Source: Verticiella alkaliphila (lineage in GTDB: Bacteria > Pseudomonadota > Gammaproteobacteria > Burkholderiales > Burkholderiaceae_B). From it: a stretch of 64,000 nucleotides of DNA. The stretch spans positions 62,001 to 126,000 of the forward strand of contig NZ_JADCNH010000008.1 of assembly GCF_018904615.1 (NCBI RefSeq). Direction: 5' to 3'. Of the stretch, positions 8,576-17,959 are shown piece by piece. The number at the start of each line of letters is the position of its first letter. The stretch's first letter is position 1. The notes below the pieces were generated by a model. It was not told where the DNA came from and did no database searches. It saw nothing but the letters and a program-made list of their open reading frames with translations. A program made the translations under genes and the position numbers.

Positions 8576-9944
8576 CCTCCACCTCACCGCTGAGTACGCT
8601 GCTGGCCACGCGTCTGGACGCGGTGCTCGGCACCACGCTGGCGCAGCACACCACCCTGCTGGACGTGCGGCCGAATCAGGCGGCGCTCGCCACCTCGGCG
8701 CTTCACCCGCAAGACAACGTGATCCGTCGGGCCCCCGACCCGGCTGCCGATGCGGCCGCCAAGGGCGCACGACGCGCGGGCGCCGAGCTGGCCTCACAGG
8801 ACCGAGCGTCCACGCCCGGGGCAGACCGCGCAACCGTCCCGGCTTCAGCCCGCGCCATTCTGAGCGAGCCTGCCAAGGCCATTCTGGCGTTGCTGGTGGC
8901 GCGTCCGGATGTCGCGCCAGGCGTGCGCGGTGCCGTGCCCATGCTGCGGCTGGCTGCGGCGTCCGTGCATCTGCCACCGCCCGGTGGCTTGCCGACACGC
9001 GGCAGCGCCCCCCCGACCCAGGCTACCGGCGCACGTGACGCGTCCGCGGCAGCGGCAGGCGCACGCGGTGCCGCAGGCGCGGCCTCCGGCGGCGCTCAGC
9101 CCGGCTCGGCATCGACCGCCGCTTCCTCTGCCGCCGTACGCGCTGCGTCGCTTCTCGATACGGCCTTGACCGACGCTGCCACGACGGGCCGCGGGGCACC
9201 GCCCTCGGGCTCTGGCGGCAGCGCTGTGGGCGCGGGTGCACCGCTCACCGTTGCGCCCGCGTTCAGCAGCCCAATGGCACAGGCCCTGGCTACCGCGCTC
9301 GCGCGATCGGTGGGCGAAAGCGGTCTCTTCTACGAATCCCATTTGTCGCAGCTCGCATTCGGCCAGCGCAAGCCGGAAACGCTCCTGCGCGAGCCGCAAG
9401 CGCTGCTGGGCCGGCCGTCCACCCCTGACACGCCCCAGACGCCGGGCACCGACGCCGGCCGCGCCGGCGCCGAAGGCTCGCCTACCGCCCGATCAGAAAG
9501 TGCGCCACTGCGCGCCTTCGAGTCCCTAGCCAATACAGCCGCCCCGCAGGCACCTGCCGCACCGGTGCCCGGCTTACATGCCGACGCCACCGCCATGGTG
9601 CGCCAGCAACTCGAAGTGCTCGCCCACGCGAACTTCCAGTGGCAAGGACAGGCCTGGGAAGCGCGCCGATGCAATGGGAAGTCGCTGAGCATCCCGGGGC
9701 CGAGAGTGAGACACCAGCCACTTGGTCAACGCGCCTCACACTGGATCTTCCGCGGCTGGGGCCCATCGAAGCCCGGCTGTCGATCGCCGGGAGCCAGCTG
9801 GTGTTGCGTCTTGCTTCCGACCACGCACACGGCCCCTTGAATGCGGGCGCCAGCCTGCTGCGCGAACGGTTATCGGGCGTTGGCCTTGTCCTGAGCGAAC
9901 TCGCCATCCAGGACAACGCGGCTGAGTCCTCCCCGGCATCATGA
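8572..9944 (+). pseudogene. FliK-like hook-length control C-domain protein, frameshifted
   Basis: Long Ala/Pro/Thr-rich N-terminal region (residues 1-330) followed by a C-terminal Flg_hook domain. The first frame (from GTG 8572) reaches VRQQLEVLAHANFQWQGQAW and then loses homology. The third frame resumes it with APMQWEVAEH and LTLDLPRLGPIEARLSIAG, ending at 9944. Adding one base at about 9661 gives W-E-G-A-P-M-Q-W, the expected family join, and a 457-residue product. The corrected stop overlaps the next ATG (ATGA), supporting the original frame. Distinct from the main fliK at 19825. It pairs with the orphan FlhB C-domain gene downstream, as in ylqG-ylqH-type pairs. Either a sequence error or a true mutation. 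Confidence 0.8.
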
Positions 9945-10270
9945 GCATGCCGAACGACCCGTCCGCCGCCCGCCAGCACGCGATCGCACTGAGCTATCGC
10001 GAAGGGGATTCCGCGCCCCGCGTCGTGGCCAAGGGCTACGGCGTGCTCGCCGACACCATCGTGCGCACCGCCCGCGAGCACGGCCTGTACGTCCACGAAT
10101 CCGCGGAGCTCGTCGGCCTGCTCATGCAGGTCGACCTCGATTCCCGCATTCCTCCTGCCCTGTATCAGGCCGTCGCCGAACTGCTGGCGTGGCTTTACCA
10201 GCTCGAGGCCGAACCGGCCGCGGGCGGCCTGGTGCCTCCCTCGACTCCTCCTCAGAAGAACGCATCGTGA
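9941..10270 (+). CDS. FlhB C-terminal domain homologue (EscU/YscU/HrcU family switch protein)
   Basis: A 109-residue protein matching only the part of FlhB after the autocleavage site. IALSYREGDSAPRVVAKGYG aligns with VALRYEEGKSSAPRVVAKGTG of the full FlhB at 43328, and IPPALYQAVAELLAWLYQLE with its IPASLYTAVAEVLAWVFQL. It lacks the membrane domain and the NPTH cleavage motif. Such stand-alone FlhB-C proteins (FhlB, YlqH) can partly replace the cleaved FlhB domain in substrate-switching in some species. It overlaps the FliK-like gene (ATGA) and ycgR (GTGA), so all three are co-translated. Confidence 0.88.
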   Translation: MSMPNDPSAARQHAIALSYREGDSAPRVVAKGYGVLADTIVRTAREHGLYVHESAELVGLLMQVDLDSRIPPALYQAVAELLAWLYQLEAEPAAGGLVPPSTPPQKNAS

Positions 10271-11007
10271 GTCCCACGTCCGATCCCGAATTCCTCCTGA
10301 CCCACGCCATCGACATCGGGTCGGCACTCAACGAGCTCGCGCGACACGCCGAGCGCTTGAGCGTGAGCCGGCCCTCGGGCCCGCTCGGGGTGGCGATCTG
10401 TGGCGTTAACCTGCGCGAAAGGCGGCTGCGCTTTCACCCCTTCAAATCGAGTGAACTCTCCGCCTTCGAGCGCGCCGACACGCTGTCGTTCACGGGCTCG
10501 GCCCATGGCGCGCAGATGACGTTCGAGCTGCACGACGCACGTCTCATTGACGAGCGTGACGATCCCGAGCTCGATGCGCCCGTGCTGGAAGCCGACTTTC
10601 CCACGCAGCTCTATCGTGTGCAGCGACGTGCCTTCTACCGATCGCCGGCTGTGCCGCCAGATACGCGCACGGCGAGCTGGCGCGCCGCGTCAGGGCAGCG
10701 TCAGCAACTGCGCATTCAGAATGTCTCACTGGGCGGCGTCGGCCTGCGTAGCCCGCTCACGCCAGACAACCTGCCCCAGCCGCAAGACGTGCTGCACGAC
10801 GTCACACTGGACTTCAATGAGTACGGCACGCTGGAAGCGAGCCTGCGTGTGGTGGCCCACCACAGCCTGGTCGAACACAGCTTTACGCAAGGTAAAGTGC
10901 GCTACACCCATGTGGGCTGCGAATTCGTGCAAGTGGATCGCCAGCGCGAGCGCTTCCTGGAGCGCTTGGTGCGTCAGCTGGACGTTCGCCGCAACGCGGC
11001 TATCTGA
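10267..11007 (+). CDS. ycgR: Flagellar brake protein, PilZ domain
   Basis: A 246-residue cytosolic c-di-GMP receptor that binds the flagellar motor or stator and slows rotation. The N-terminal YcgR domain spans about residues 10-115. The PilZ domain has the c-di-GMP motifs RxxxR (RAFYR, 121-125) and N-x-S-x-x-G (NVSLGG, 152-157). GTG at 10267 overlaps the preceding stop (GTGA). It ends at a bidirectional hairpin shared with the convergent EAL gene, which would lower the same second messenger. Confidence 0.9.
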   Translation: MSPTSDPEFLLTHAIDIGSALNELARHAERLSVSRPSGPLGVAICGVNLRERRLRFHPFKSSELSAFERADTLSFTGSAHGAQMTFELHDARLIDERDDPELDAPVLEADFPTQLYRVQRRAFYRSPAVPPDTRTASWRAASGQRQQLRIQNVSLGGVGLRSPLTPDNLPQPQDVLHDVTLDFNEYGTLEASLRVVAHHSLVEHSFTQGKVRYTHVGCEFVQVDRQRERFLERLVRQLDVRRNAAI

Positions 11008-11019
11008 TCAGGTAGTGCT

Positions 11020-11049
11020 GACTGCCCGCCTGGTCTCAAGCGGGCAGTC
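11020..11049. terminator. Bidirectional hairpin between ycgR and the EAL gene
   Basis: A perfect ten-base stem (GACTGCCCGC at 11020-11029, GCGGGCAGTC at 11040-11049) closes two convergent genes. The right arm overlaps the last codons of the EAL gene. No strong T-tract on either side. Confidence 0.6.
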
Positions 11050-12292
11050 GGCTCAACGGTTGCCACGCCGGGGGCTCCATCTCGGCCCTGTCGGATCCCG
11101 GCTCTGCGGGCAGCTCGGCAGACACCACGTCATCGACAAGCGCCTGCTCGGCTTCGCGCGCGGCACGTCCGCCTTCGTATAGGGTGTCGTTGCCGAACAC
11201 GGGCCCGATGCGCTCTGGCGGCATCGCCTTGCCCAACAGCCATCCCTGCACGGCCTGACATTTGAGCGCGTTGAGCACGGACAGCTGGCCTTCCGTTTCC
11301 ACGCCCTCAGCCACCACTTCGTGGCCCAGCTCGTGGCACAGATTGATGACGGCACTGGTGATCGAGCGTGCAGCCTGGTCATGCTCCAGATCGTGCACGA
11401 AGAGCCGATCGATCTTGATGGTGTCGCACGGGAGGTGTTCGAGGTATCGCAGGCTGGAATAGCCCGTGCCGAAGTCGTCGATGGCGATGCGCACCCCGAG
11501 GCTTCGCAACTCCGACAGCCGCGCCATGACCTGGCTGGCCGAATCGATCATCACGCCTTCCGTGATCTCCAGCTGCAGGCGATTGGCAGCCAGGCCGCTG
11601 TGTCGCAGCGCATCACGCACGTGACTGACCAAGCGGCTCTGACGCAACTGCACCGGCGACACATTGACCGACACCAGCCAGGGCTGGGGCCACCGCACAG
11701 CCGTGGCGCAGGCCGTCTCGAGCACCCACTGGCCTAGCGGAAGAATGGAGCCGGATGCCTCGGCGATGGGGATGAACTGTGCGGGCGAGATGGCGCCGCG
11801 AACCGGATGATGCCACCGCACCAATGCCTCAAAGCTCACCACGTGGCGCGTGGCAGCGTTGAAGATGGGCTGGTATTCCACCGACAGCTGCTTCTCGGGG
11901 CGCTCCAGCGCCATGCGCAGCTCGATGGCCAGACGATCCGTCTCGGCGGAATCGACGGAAGCAAAGTAATGCCAGAGATTCTTCTGGCTGCGCGTGCCAT
12001 GCAGCTTGGCTTCCGCGCGCAGCATGCGCGTCATGAGATAGGCGAAGGCCGGCACCACGGCCACCAGCAGAAAGCCGCCCAGCAGCAGATCCGCATACGG
12101 CAGATTGCTGAGCGCAGGCCCCACGGCATACCAGCTGCCCCACAGCATCAGTACCCCCACGCCGTGCGCGAGGCTCCACCAGGCCAGGGTATTGCCCCCG
12201 CGCTTCTGCATCCACCACCCGACCAGCAAAACGCCGCCGATGGCTTCCATCAGAAGCAGCACGACGAACAGCAGCGTGAAAAAGTCGAACAT
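11036..12292 (-). CDS. Membrane EAL-domain c-di-GMP phosphodiesterase
   Basis: A 418-residue protein. The N-terminus (residues 1-90) has three hydrophobic segments, so it is anchored in the inner membrane. The EAL domain follows a linker: FEALVRW (EAL at 155-157), NVSPVQL, LEITEG (241-246), IDDFGTGYSS (271-280), IKIDR (292-296), AEGVET and GWLLGKAM. All catalytic metal- and substrate-binding motifs are present, so hydrolysis of c-di-GMP to pGpG is expected. There is no GGDEF domain. It lies downstream of the Aer-like receptor and fliE on the same strand and is convergent with ycgR, suggesting local tuning of motility. Confidence 0.92.
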   Translation of the reverse strand: MFDFFTLLFVVLLLMEAIGGVLLVGWWMQKRGGNTLAWWSLAHGVGVLMLWGSWYAVGPALSNLPYADLLLGGFLLVAVVPAFAYLMTRMLRAEAKLHGTRSQKNLWHYFASVDSAETDRLAIELRMALERPEKQLSVEYQPIFNAATRHVVSFEALVRWHHPVRGAISPAQFIPIAEASGSILPLGQWVLETACATAVRWPQPWLVSVNVSPVQLRQSRLVSHVRDALRHSGLAANRLQLEITEGVMIDSASQVMARLSELRSLGVRIAIDDFGTGYSSLRYLEHLPCDTIKIDRLFVHDLEHDQAARSITSAVINLCHELGHEVVAEGVETEGQLSVLNALKCQAVQGWLLGKAMPPERIGPVFGNDTLYEGGRAAREAEQALVDDVVSAELPAEPGSDRAEMEPPAWQPLSRLPA

Positions 12293-12336
12293 GAGGCAGG
12301 GCGCGAGAAGACGCGGTTCCGAGACGGGCTACTGTA

Positions 12337-13952
12337 TCAGGTATCCTGCGGCACACGACGGTGCTGCAGCATGAACACCGCGGCGGAATCGCCCAGGTGG
12401 CCGCTGCGATCACGCAGCGCGGCTGCGGCGTCGGCAGCCTGTTCCACCAGGGCAGCATTCTGCTGGGTGACTTCGTCCATCTGGGTGACAGCCAACTTCA
12501 CCTGGCTGATGCCGCTGGACTGTTCCTGCGAGGCGGCAGCGATCTCGGCCATCAAGGCCGTGACGCGCTGAATGGCCGAGACCACCTCGTTCATGGTGGT
12601 GCCTGCCTCGCTTACCAGGCCAGAGCCCGATTCGATCTCGTCCACCGAGCGCTCATGAGCTGTTTGATCTCCTTGGCGGCCTGCGCGCTCTTTTGCGCGA
12701 GGCTGCGCACCTCGCCTGCGACGACGGCGAACCCGCGTCCTTGCTCACCCGCCCGGGCCGCCTCCACCGCTGCATTCAAGGCGAGGATGTTGGTCTGGAA
12801 GGCGATGCCATCGATGACGCCGATGATGTCCGTGATCTTGCGCGAGCTCGCCGAGATCGCATGCATGCGCTGGATGGCCTGCTGCACGACATCGCTGCCA
12901 CGGCCAGCCGTGTCGGACACCTGCCGCGCCAGCTGACTGGCCTGCTGGGCATTGCCCGCGTTCTGCTCGACGCTCGCGGCGAACTCTTCCATGCTCGCGG
13001 CCGTCTCTTCCAGGGCGGCGGCCTGCTGCTGCGTGCGGCCCGAAAGGTCAGCATTGCCTTGCGCGATGCGTTCGGCGCCCGCGACCACGCCACGCACGCC
13101 AGCGTTCATGTCTGACGCGATGCTCAAAAGGCTTCTGCGCATGATGTCCAGCGAGAACGTGAGCTCGCCGATCTCTGCGGTGCCGTTCGTCTCGAGGGCT
13201 TCCGTCAGGTTGCCCGCGCCCAGCTGACGCGAGAACAACAGGGCTTCGCGGACCGGCTCCACCAGATGACGGACCAGCGCATGCCCTTGCCAGGCGAGCC
13301 AGAGCGCGCCCACGCCAATGGCCGTGGCCACGCCGGGTACGAGCCACGGCGTGGCACCAGCGGGTTGCGCGGCGGCATAGAGCGCCAGGCCACCCAGGCC
13401 CGCCACCCCGGCCACTGCGCTGCCGGCCAGCATGTACACGCGGCTGCGCAGGCTGTCCGTGCGCCAGATCATGAGACGGCGCAAGGCGCCGCGCCAGCCG
13501 ATGCCCTGGAGCTCACCGCCCGAAAGGCGCCAGCCGCGCAGCTCGCCCGCCAGCATGCGGGCGTACAGCGCTTCGGCCTCCTCGACGCCTTGCTCGGTGG
13601 GCTTGACCCGCACCGATCCGTACCCCACCACCTGCCCGTCCTGCACGATCGGGGACACGGTGGCCAGCACCCAGTAATAGCGTCCATCCTTGCGCCGGTT
13701 CTTGACGTGACCGACCCAGGTGTCGCCGCGCTGCAGCGTGTCCCACAGGTCGGCGAACGCCGCGGGCGGCATCTCCGGATGGCGAACCACATTGTGGTGC
13801 TCGCCCACGAGTTCATGGCGCTCGAACCCGCTCACCTCGACGAAGGCGGGGTTCGCATAGACGATGCGCCCGTCCAGATCCGTCCGGGAAATGAGGTATT
13901 GGTCCTCCCGCAGGAGGTACTCGGAATCGACGATCGGTTGGTTATTGCGCAT
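12337..13952 (-). pseudogene. Aer-like PAS methyl-accepting chemotaxis protein, frameshifted
   Basis: N-terminal PAS domain (about residues 10-110; [17 protein letters not shown]), two hydrophobic segments (about 165-215), a HAMP-like region, and the MCP signalling domain with tip [20 protein letters not shown]. This is the layout of energy or redox taxis receptors. The frame breaks after [11 protein letters not shown] second frame continues with [18 protein letters not shown] to the stop at 12337. Adding one base near 12646 restores L-M-S-A-S-V-D-E-I-E-S and a 538-residue receptor. It ends HRRVPQDT with no CheR-binding pentapeptide. The start ATG at 13952 opens the PAS domain. It follows fliE and precedes the EAL gene. 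Confidence 0.85.
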
Positions 13953-13986
13953 GGGTGTCCAGAAAGAGTGACAAGAAAGGAATGCG

Positions 13987-14295
13987 TCAGACCGGCATGC
14001 TGGCGACTTCCTGATACGCCGACACGAGTCGATTGCGTACCTGGAGTGCGGTCTGGAAGGCGATGCCTGCCTTTTGCATGTCAATCATCACGTCGCTCAA
14101 CGCCACGCCCGGCTCGCCCAACTCGAACGACTGCGCCTTGGCATAGCTCGCTTCCTGGGCCTGACTCACTTTGGCCAGCGAACGTTGCAGTTCTTGCGCA
14201 AAGCCGCCGGCCATCGTGGCCGTGGCGCGTTCCGTCGTCTGCCCCGACGCCAGGCCGGCGACGGCATGCAGCTGCTGGAGGATGGGGTTCACCAT
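13987..14295 (-). CDS. fliE: Flagellar hook-basal body complex protein FliE
   Basis: A 102-residue protein that joins the MS ring to the proximal rod. The C-terminal part is diagnostic: [20 protein letters not shown] followed by [17 protein letters not shown]. The ATG at 14295 has AGGAGA about nine bases upstream. It is divergent from fliF and heads a leftward group with the Aer-like receptor and EAL gene. Confidence 0.96.
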   Translation of the reverse strand: MVNPILQQLHAVAGLASGQTTERATATMAGGFAQELQRSLAKVSQAQEASYAKAQSFELGEPGVALSDVMIDMQKAGIAFQTALQVRNRLVSAYQEVASMPV

Positions 14296-14366
14296 GAATA
14301 GAGTCTCCTGATCGTGACGGGATGCTACCTGACGAGAGGGGCGGTCATAAGTGAGAAATGCCTGCG

Positions 14367-14380
14367 AAAACCCGGGTTTT
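14367..14380. promoter_or_regulatory. 14-bp perfect palindrome between fliE and fliF
   Basis: AAAACCCGGGTTTT is a perfect palindrome in the 260-bp divergent fliE/fliF intergenic region. It may be an operator read from both sides or a cruciform or terminator element. No matching regulator is known to me. Confidence 0.3.
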
Positions 14381-14555
14381 TCTGCGCATGCCCCAACGAG
14401 GTGCCCGGCCATAATTCGCCGGCATCCTTGAGGCGGTCCGTCCTTTGGCACCGTCCCGCGCTTCTCTTACGACGACGACCGGCCCGCATGCCTGATTCAC
14501 CTCGCAGTCAACGCTTTCGCGCCATGCACACGGCCTCTGCAGGTCCGGCACGACC

Positions 14556-16235
14556 ATGAATACGACCGCCGCGCTCAACCCCTTTCTCGACCGCATGAAG
14601 TCGGCCCCGCGGGCATTGCTGCTCGTGGGTGCCGCCCTGCTGGTGGCCGTCATCGTGGCGTTTGCGCTGTGGAGCCGTGGGCCGGAGTACCGGGTACTCT
14701 TCGCCAATCTGGCCGAGCGCGACGGTGGCGCCATCGTTGCTGCGCTCAATCAGATGAACGTGCCCTACCGCTTCGCGGACGGCAGCGCGGCACTCATGGT
14801 GCCTGCCGAGCGGGTCCATGAGACGCGCCTCGCGCTGGCGGCACAAGGCCTGCCGCGCGGCGGCTCGGTCGGCTTCGAGCTTCTGGACAATGCCAAGTTC
14901 GGCGCCAGCCAATTCACCGAGCAGGTCAACTTCCAACGCGCGCTGGAAGGTGAGCTTGCGCGCTCGATCGCCTCAGTACAGTCCGTGCGCGAGGCGCGCG
15001 TGCATCTGGCCTTGCCGCGCCAATCGATGTTCGTGCGGGATCGCCAGCCACCCACTGCGTCGGTGATGTTGCAGCTCTATCCCGGCCGTGCCCTGGACGA
15101 AGCCCAGGTCGCGGCCATCGCGCATCTAGTGAGCGCGAGCGTGCCAGAACTGAACACGGCCAACATTTCCATCGTGGATCAATTCGGCCGCTTGCTGTCG
15201 CTTCCCGTGGGCGAAGGTCGTGGTGCCGACCCGGCCGAGTTCCGTCGTCTGCGCGAAATCGAGCGCGGCTATGCCCAGCGCATCGAAGCCATCCTCGTAC
15301 CTTTGCTTGGCCCAGGTAACGCGCACGCCCAGGTCACCGCGGACGTCGACTTCTCCCGCCGCGAGGAAACGCAGGAAGCCTATCGTCCGAATCAATCCCC
15401 CGACCAGGCCGCTGTGCGCAGCCGCCAGTCGAGTGATTCGCTGCAATCTGGTGCGCCCGGCCCGCAGGGCGTGCCCGGTGCCCTCACGAACCAGCCGCCC
15501 GCAGCGACGACGGCGCCGCTCACGGATCCTGCTGCCCAAGCCAACGCCGAGGGCGCGCAAACGGCTGCCGCCGTCGGCACCGGTGGCGCCAATGCCCCCG
15601 CCATTCCGACGACAGAGCGCCGCGACGCCACGGTCAACTACGAAGTGGACCGCACCATCACGCACCTGCGGCATGCTACGGGCACGGTGGCTCGCCTGTC
15701 CGTGGCCGTGATCGTCAATCACCTGCCGGACGCCGAGGGCAATCTGCAGGCACTGCCTGCCGAACAGCTCGAGCGACTGCGTGGTCTCGTCATGCAGGCC
15801 ATGGGCTACTCCGAGGCGCGCGGCGATTCGCTGGAGCTGCTGCACAGCGCCTTCGTGACTCCGGTGGAACCGGAAGTGCCGATGTGGCAGGACCCGGTCA
15901 TCATCGACCTCGCCAAGACGGCAGGCGGCTGGCTGCTCTTCCTGGTCATCGCGCTGTGGCTGTGGTTCGGCCTCGCGCGCCCCCTGCTGCGCCGCCAGAC
16001 GGGCACCGCGGGCGCCGGTACAGCAGGCATTGCCGCAGGCGGCCTGCCGGGCATGGCCGGCCTGCCACCGGACGAGGAAGCGGAAGAGGCCGAGCGCACC
16101 ATCGCCGCGGCCGCCAAGGCCCGCCAGCAGAGCCGCTACGACGAGAACTTGCAGACAGCCCGAGACCTGGCAGTCAAGGATCCGCGCGCCGTGGCTGCCG
16201 TGATCCGCACCTGGATGGAAAAAGATGAGTCTTGA
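14556..16235 (+). CDS. fliF: Flagellar MS-ring protein
   Basis: A 559-residue inner-membrane protein forming the MS ring. It has an N-terminal membrane helix (residues 20-45), the YscJ/FliF domain (including YRVLFANLAERDGGAIVAAL and VSASVPELNTANISIVDQFG), a Pro/Ala-rich loop, a second membrane helix (WLLFLVIALWLWFGL, about 455-470), and a cytosolic FliG-binding tail ending VAAVIRTWMEKDES. It is first of a rightward operon with overlapping ends through fliK. fliG starts inside its last codons. Confidence 0.97.
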   Translation: MNTTAALNPFLDRMKSAPRALLLVGAALLVAVIVAFALWSRGPEYRVLFANLAERDGGAIVAALNQMNVPYRFADGSAALMVPAERVHETRLALAAQGLPRGGSVGFELLDNAKFGASQFTEQVNFQRALEGELARSIASVQSVREARVHLALPRQSMFVRDRQPPTASVMLQLYPGRALDEAQVAAIAHLVSASVPELNTANISIVDQFGRLLSLPVGEGRGADPAEFRRLREIERGYAQRIEAILVPLLGPGNAHAQVTADVDFSRREETQEAYRPNQSPDQAAVRSRQSSDSLQSGAPGPQGVPGALTNQPPAATTAPLTDPAAQANAEGAQTAAAVGTGGANAPAIPTTERRDATVNYEVDRTITHLRHATGTVARLSVAVIVNHLPDAEGNLQALPAEQLERLRGLVMQAMGYSEARGDSLELLHSAFVTPVEPEVPMWQDPVIIDLAKTAGGWLLFLVIALWLWFGLARPLLRRQTGTAGAGTAGIAAGGLPGMAGLPPDEEAEEAERTIAAAAKARQQSRYDENLQTARDLAVKDPRAVAAVIRTWMEKDES

Positions 16236-17220
16236 TGCCCTCACCCGCAGCGCCATCCTCATGATGTCGATCGGCGAGGACGCCGCCGCCGAGGTGTTCA
16301 AGCACCTGTCCGCGCGCGAAGTCCAGGCCGTCGGCGGCGCCATGGCCAATCTGAAACAGGTGACGCGCGACGAAGTGGCTTCCGTGCTCGAGGACTTTCG
16401 CCAGGAAGCCGACCAGTTCATGGCCGTCAGCCTGGGCTCGGACGACTACATCCGCTCAGTCCTTACCAAAGCGCTGGGCAGCGACCGCGCCGCCGGCCTC
16501 ATCGAGGACATTCTCGAGGCGAACAACAGCACCAATGGCGTGGATGCGCTCAACTGGCTCGAGCCCATCACGGTGGCCGAACTCGTCCGCGACGAACACC
16601 CGCAGATCATCGCCACGATCCTGGTCCACCTCGAGCGCGACCGTGCCGCCGAAGTGCTGTCGATGCTCAACGAGCGCCTGCGCAACGACGTCGTCATGCG
16701 CATTGCGACGTTCGGCGGCGTTCAGCCCTCGGCGCTGCACGAACTCACCGAAGTGCTCAACGAAGTGTTCTCCGGTCAGGGCGCCAAGCGCAGCCGCATG
16801 GGTGGCGTGCGCACCGCGGCCGAGATCATCAACATGATGAACACGACGCAGGAAGAGGCCGTCATCCAGAGCCTGCGCGATCGCGACAACGACCTCGCCC
16901 AGAAGATCGTGGACGAGATGTTCGTCTTCGAGAACCTCATCGACGTGGACGATCGCGGGATTCAGCTGCTGCTGAAGGAAGTCGAGAACGACGTCCTCAC
17001 GATGGCGTTGAAGGGTGTGCCGGATCCGGTGCGCGAGAAGTTCCTGCGCAACATGTCCAACCGCGCGGCCGAGATGCTGCGCGAGGACCTGGAAGGCATG
17101 GGCCCGGTCCGCCTGTCCCAGGTCGAGGCCGAGCAGAAGAAGATCCTGCAGATTGCCCGCCGTCTGGCCGAGACGGGCCAGATCACGCTGGGCGTGCGCG
17201 GAGACGACGCGTATGTCTGA
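16225..17220 (+). CDS. fliG: Flagellar motor switch protein FliG
   Basis: A 331-residue C-ring protein linking FliF to FliM and interacting with MotA. It has the FliG N, middle (EHPQIIATILVHLERDRAAEVL) and C domains. The torque helix shows the expected charged residues in DRGIQLLLKEVENDVLTMALKG and DPVREKFLRNMSNRAAEMLREDL. It overlaps fliF by 11 bases and fliH by 8. Confidence 0.97.
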   Translation: MSLDALTRSAILMMSIGEDAAAEVFKHLSAREVQAVGGAMANLKQVTRDEVASVLEDFRQEADQFMAVSLGSDDYIRSVLTKALGSDRAAGLIEDILEANNSTNGVDALNWLEPITVAELVRDEHPQIIATILVHLERDRAAEVLSMLNERLRNDVVMRIATFGGVQPSALHELTEVLNEVFSGQGAKRSRMGGVRTAAEIINMMNTTQEEAVIQSLRDRDNDLAQKIVDEMFVFENLIDVDDRGIQLLLKEVENDVLTMALKGVPDPVREKFLRNMSNRAAEMLREDLEGMGPVRLSQVEAEQKKILQIARRLAETGQITLGVRGDDAYV

Positions 17221-17959
17221 CCGCAACCCGCCGCGTGCCGCACGGATCGTCCCGCGTGCCGAACTGCGCACCTGGCGGCGCTGGCAGACGGCCGAGCTGC
17301 GCGCCGATGGCGAGGCCGTCGAGCCGGTCGTCGACGACGTGGATCCCAGCGAGGACCCTGCCGCGCTCGAGGCCGAGCGCGAGGCGCTGCGCGAAGCCGC
17401 GCGACAGGCTGGTTACGCCGAAGGCTTTGCCGCGGGACACGCGGAAGGTCTCGCAGCCGGTCGCGAAGCGGGCCACGCCGAAGGGCTCGCCGCGGGCCAT
17501 GCCGAGGGCTCTCGGCTGGCGCAGGCGCCCCTGGACGCCCAGGCAAAACTCCTGAAGGGTGTGGTGCATCAGGCGCGCGAAGCGGTCGACGGCCTGGCGC
17601 ACGGCATGACCGGCGCGCTCACCCGGCTCGCCCTGCAGATCGCGCGCCACGTCGTGGCCGACACGCTCGCCCAGCATCCTGCAGCCGTGGCGCATCTGGT
17701 GCGACAGATGCTGCAGGAACACGCCGCCGATGCGTTGCCCGTGCAACTGCTCGTCAATACGGAAGACGCCGCCGTCATCGAAGCCAACCTGGGCGATGCC
17801 TTGAAAGAGGCCGGCTGGCGCATCGTGCCCGACGCCACCGTGGCGCGCGGCGGTTGCCGCGTGCGCAGCCGCCTGGGCGAGATCGACGCCTCCCTCGAGA
17901 CGCGCTGGCGCTATGCGTGCGCCGCCATCGGCATGGACGACCCATGGCAGCCGACCTGA
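17213..17959 (+). CDS. fliH: Flagellar assembly protein FliH
   Basis: A 248-residue negative regulator and stator of the FliI ATPase. The middle (about residues 60-105) is a run of A-x-x-x-G repeats ([18 protein letters not shown] and onward), the glycine-repeat helix typical of FliH. The C-terminal part ([21 protein letters not shown]) matches the FliH/HrpE domain. ATG at 17213 overlaps the fliG stop. It overlaps fliI by 16 bases. Confidence 0.92.
   Translation: MSDRNPPRAARIVPRAELRTWRRWQTAELRADGEAVEPVVDDVDPSEDPAALEAEREALREAARQAGYAEGFAAGHAEGLAAGREAGHAEGLAAGHAEGSRLAQAPLDAQAKLLKGVVHQAREAVDGLAHGMTGALTRLALQIARHVVADTLAQHPAAVAHLVRQMLQEHAADALPVQLLVNTEDAAVIEANLGDALKEAGWRIVPDATVARGGCRVRSRLGEIDASLETRWRYACAAIGMDDPWQPT

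Noticed and set aside
17412-17510. Tandem repeat in fliH as a possible mobile or variable repeat
   Set aside because: It encodes the A-x-x-x-G helix repeats that are normal for FliH.
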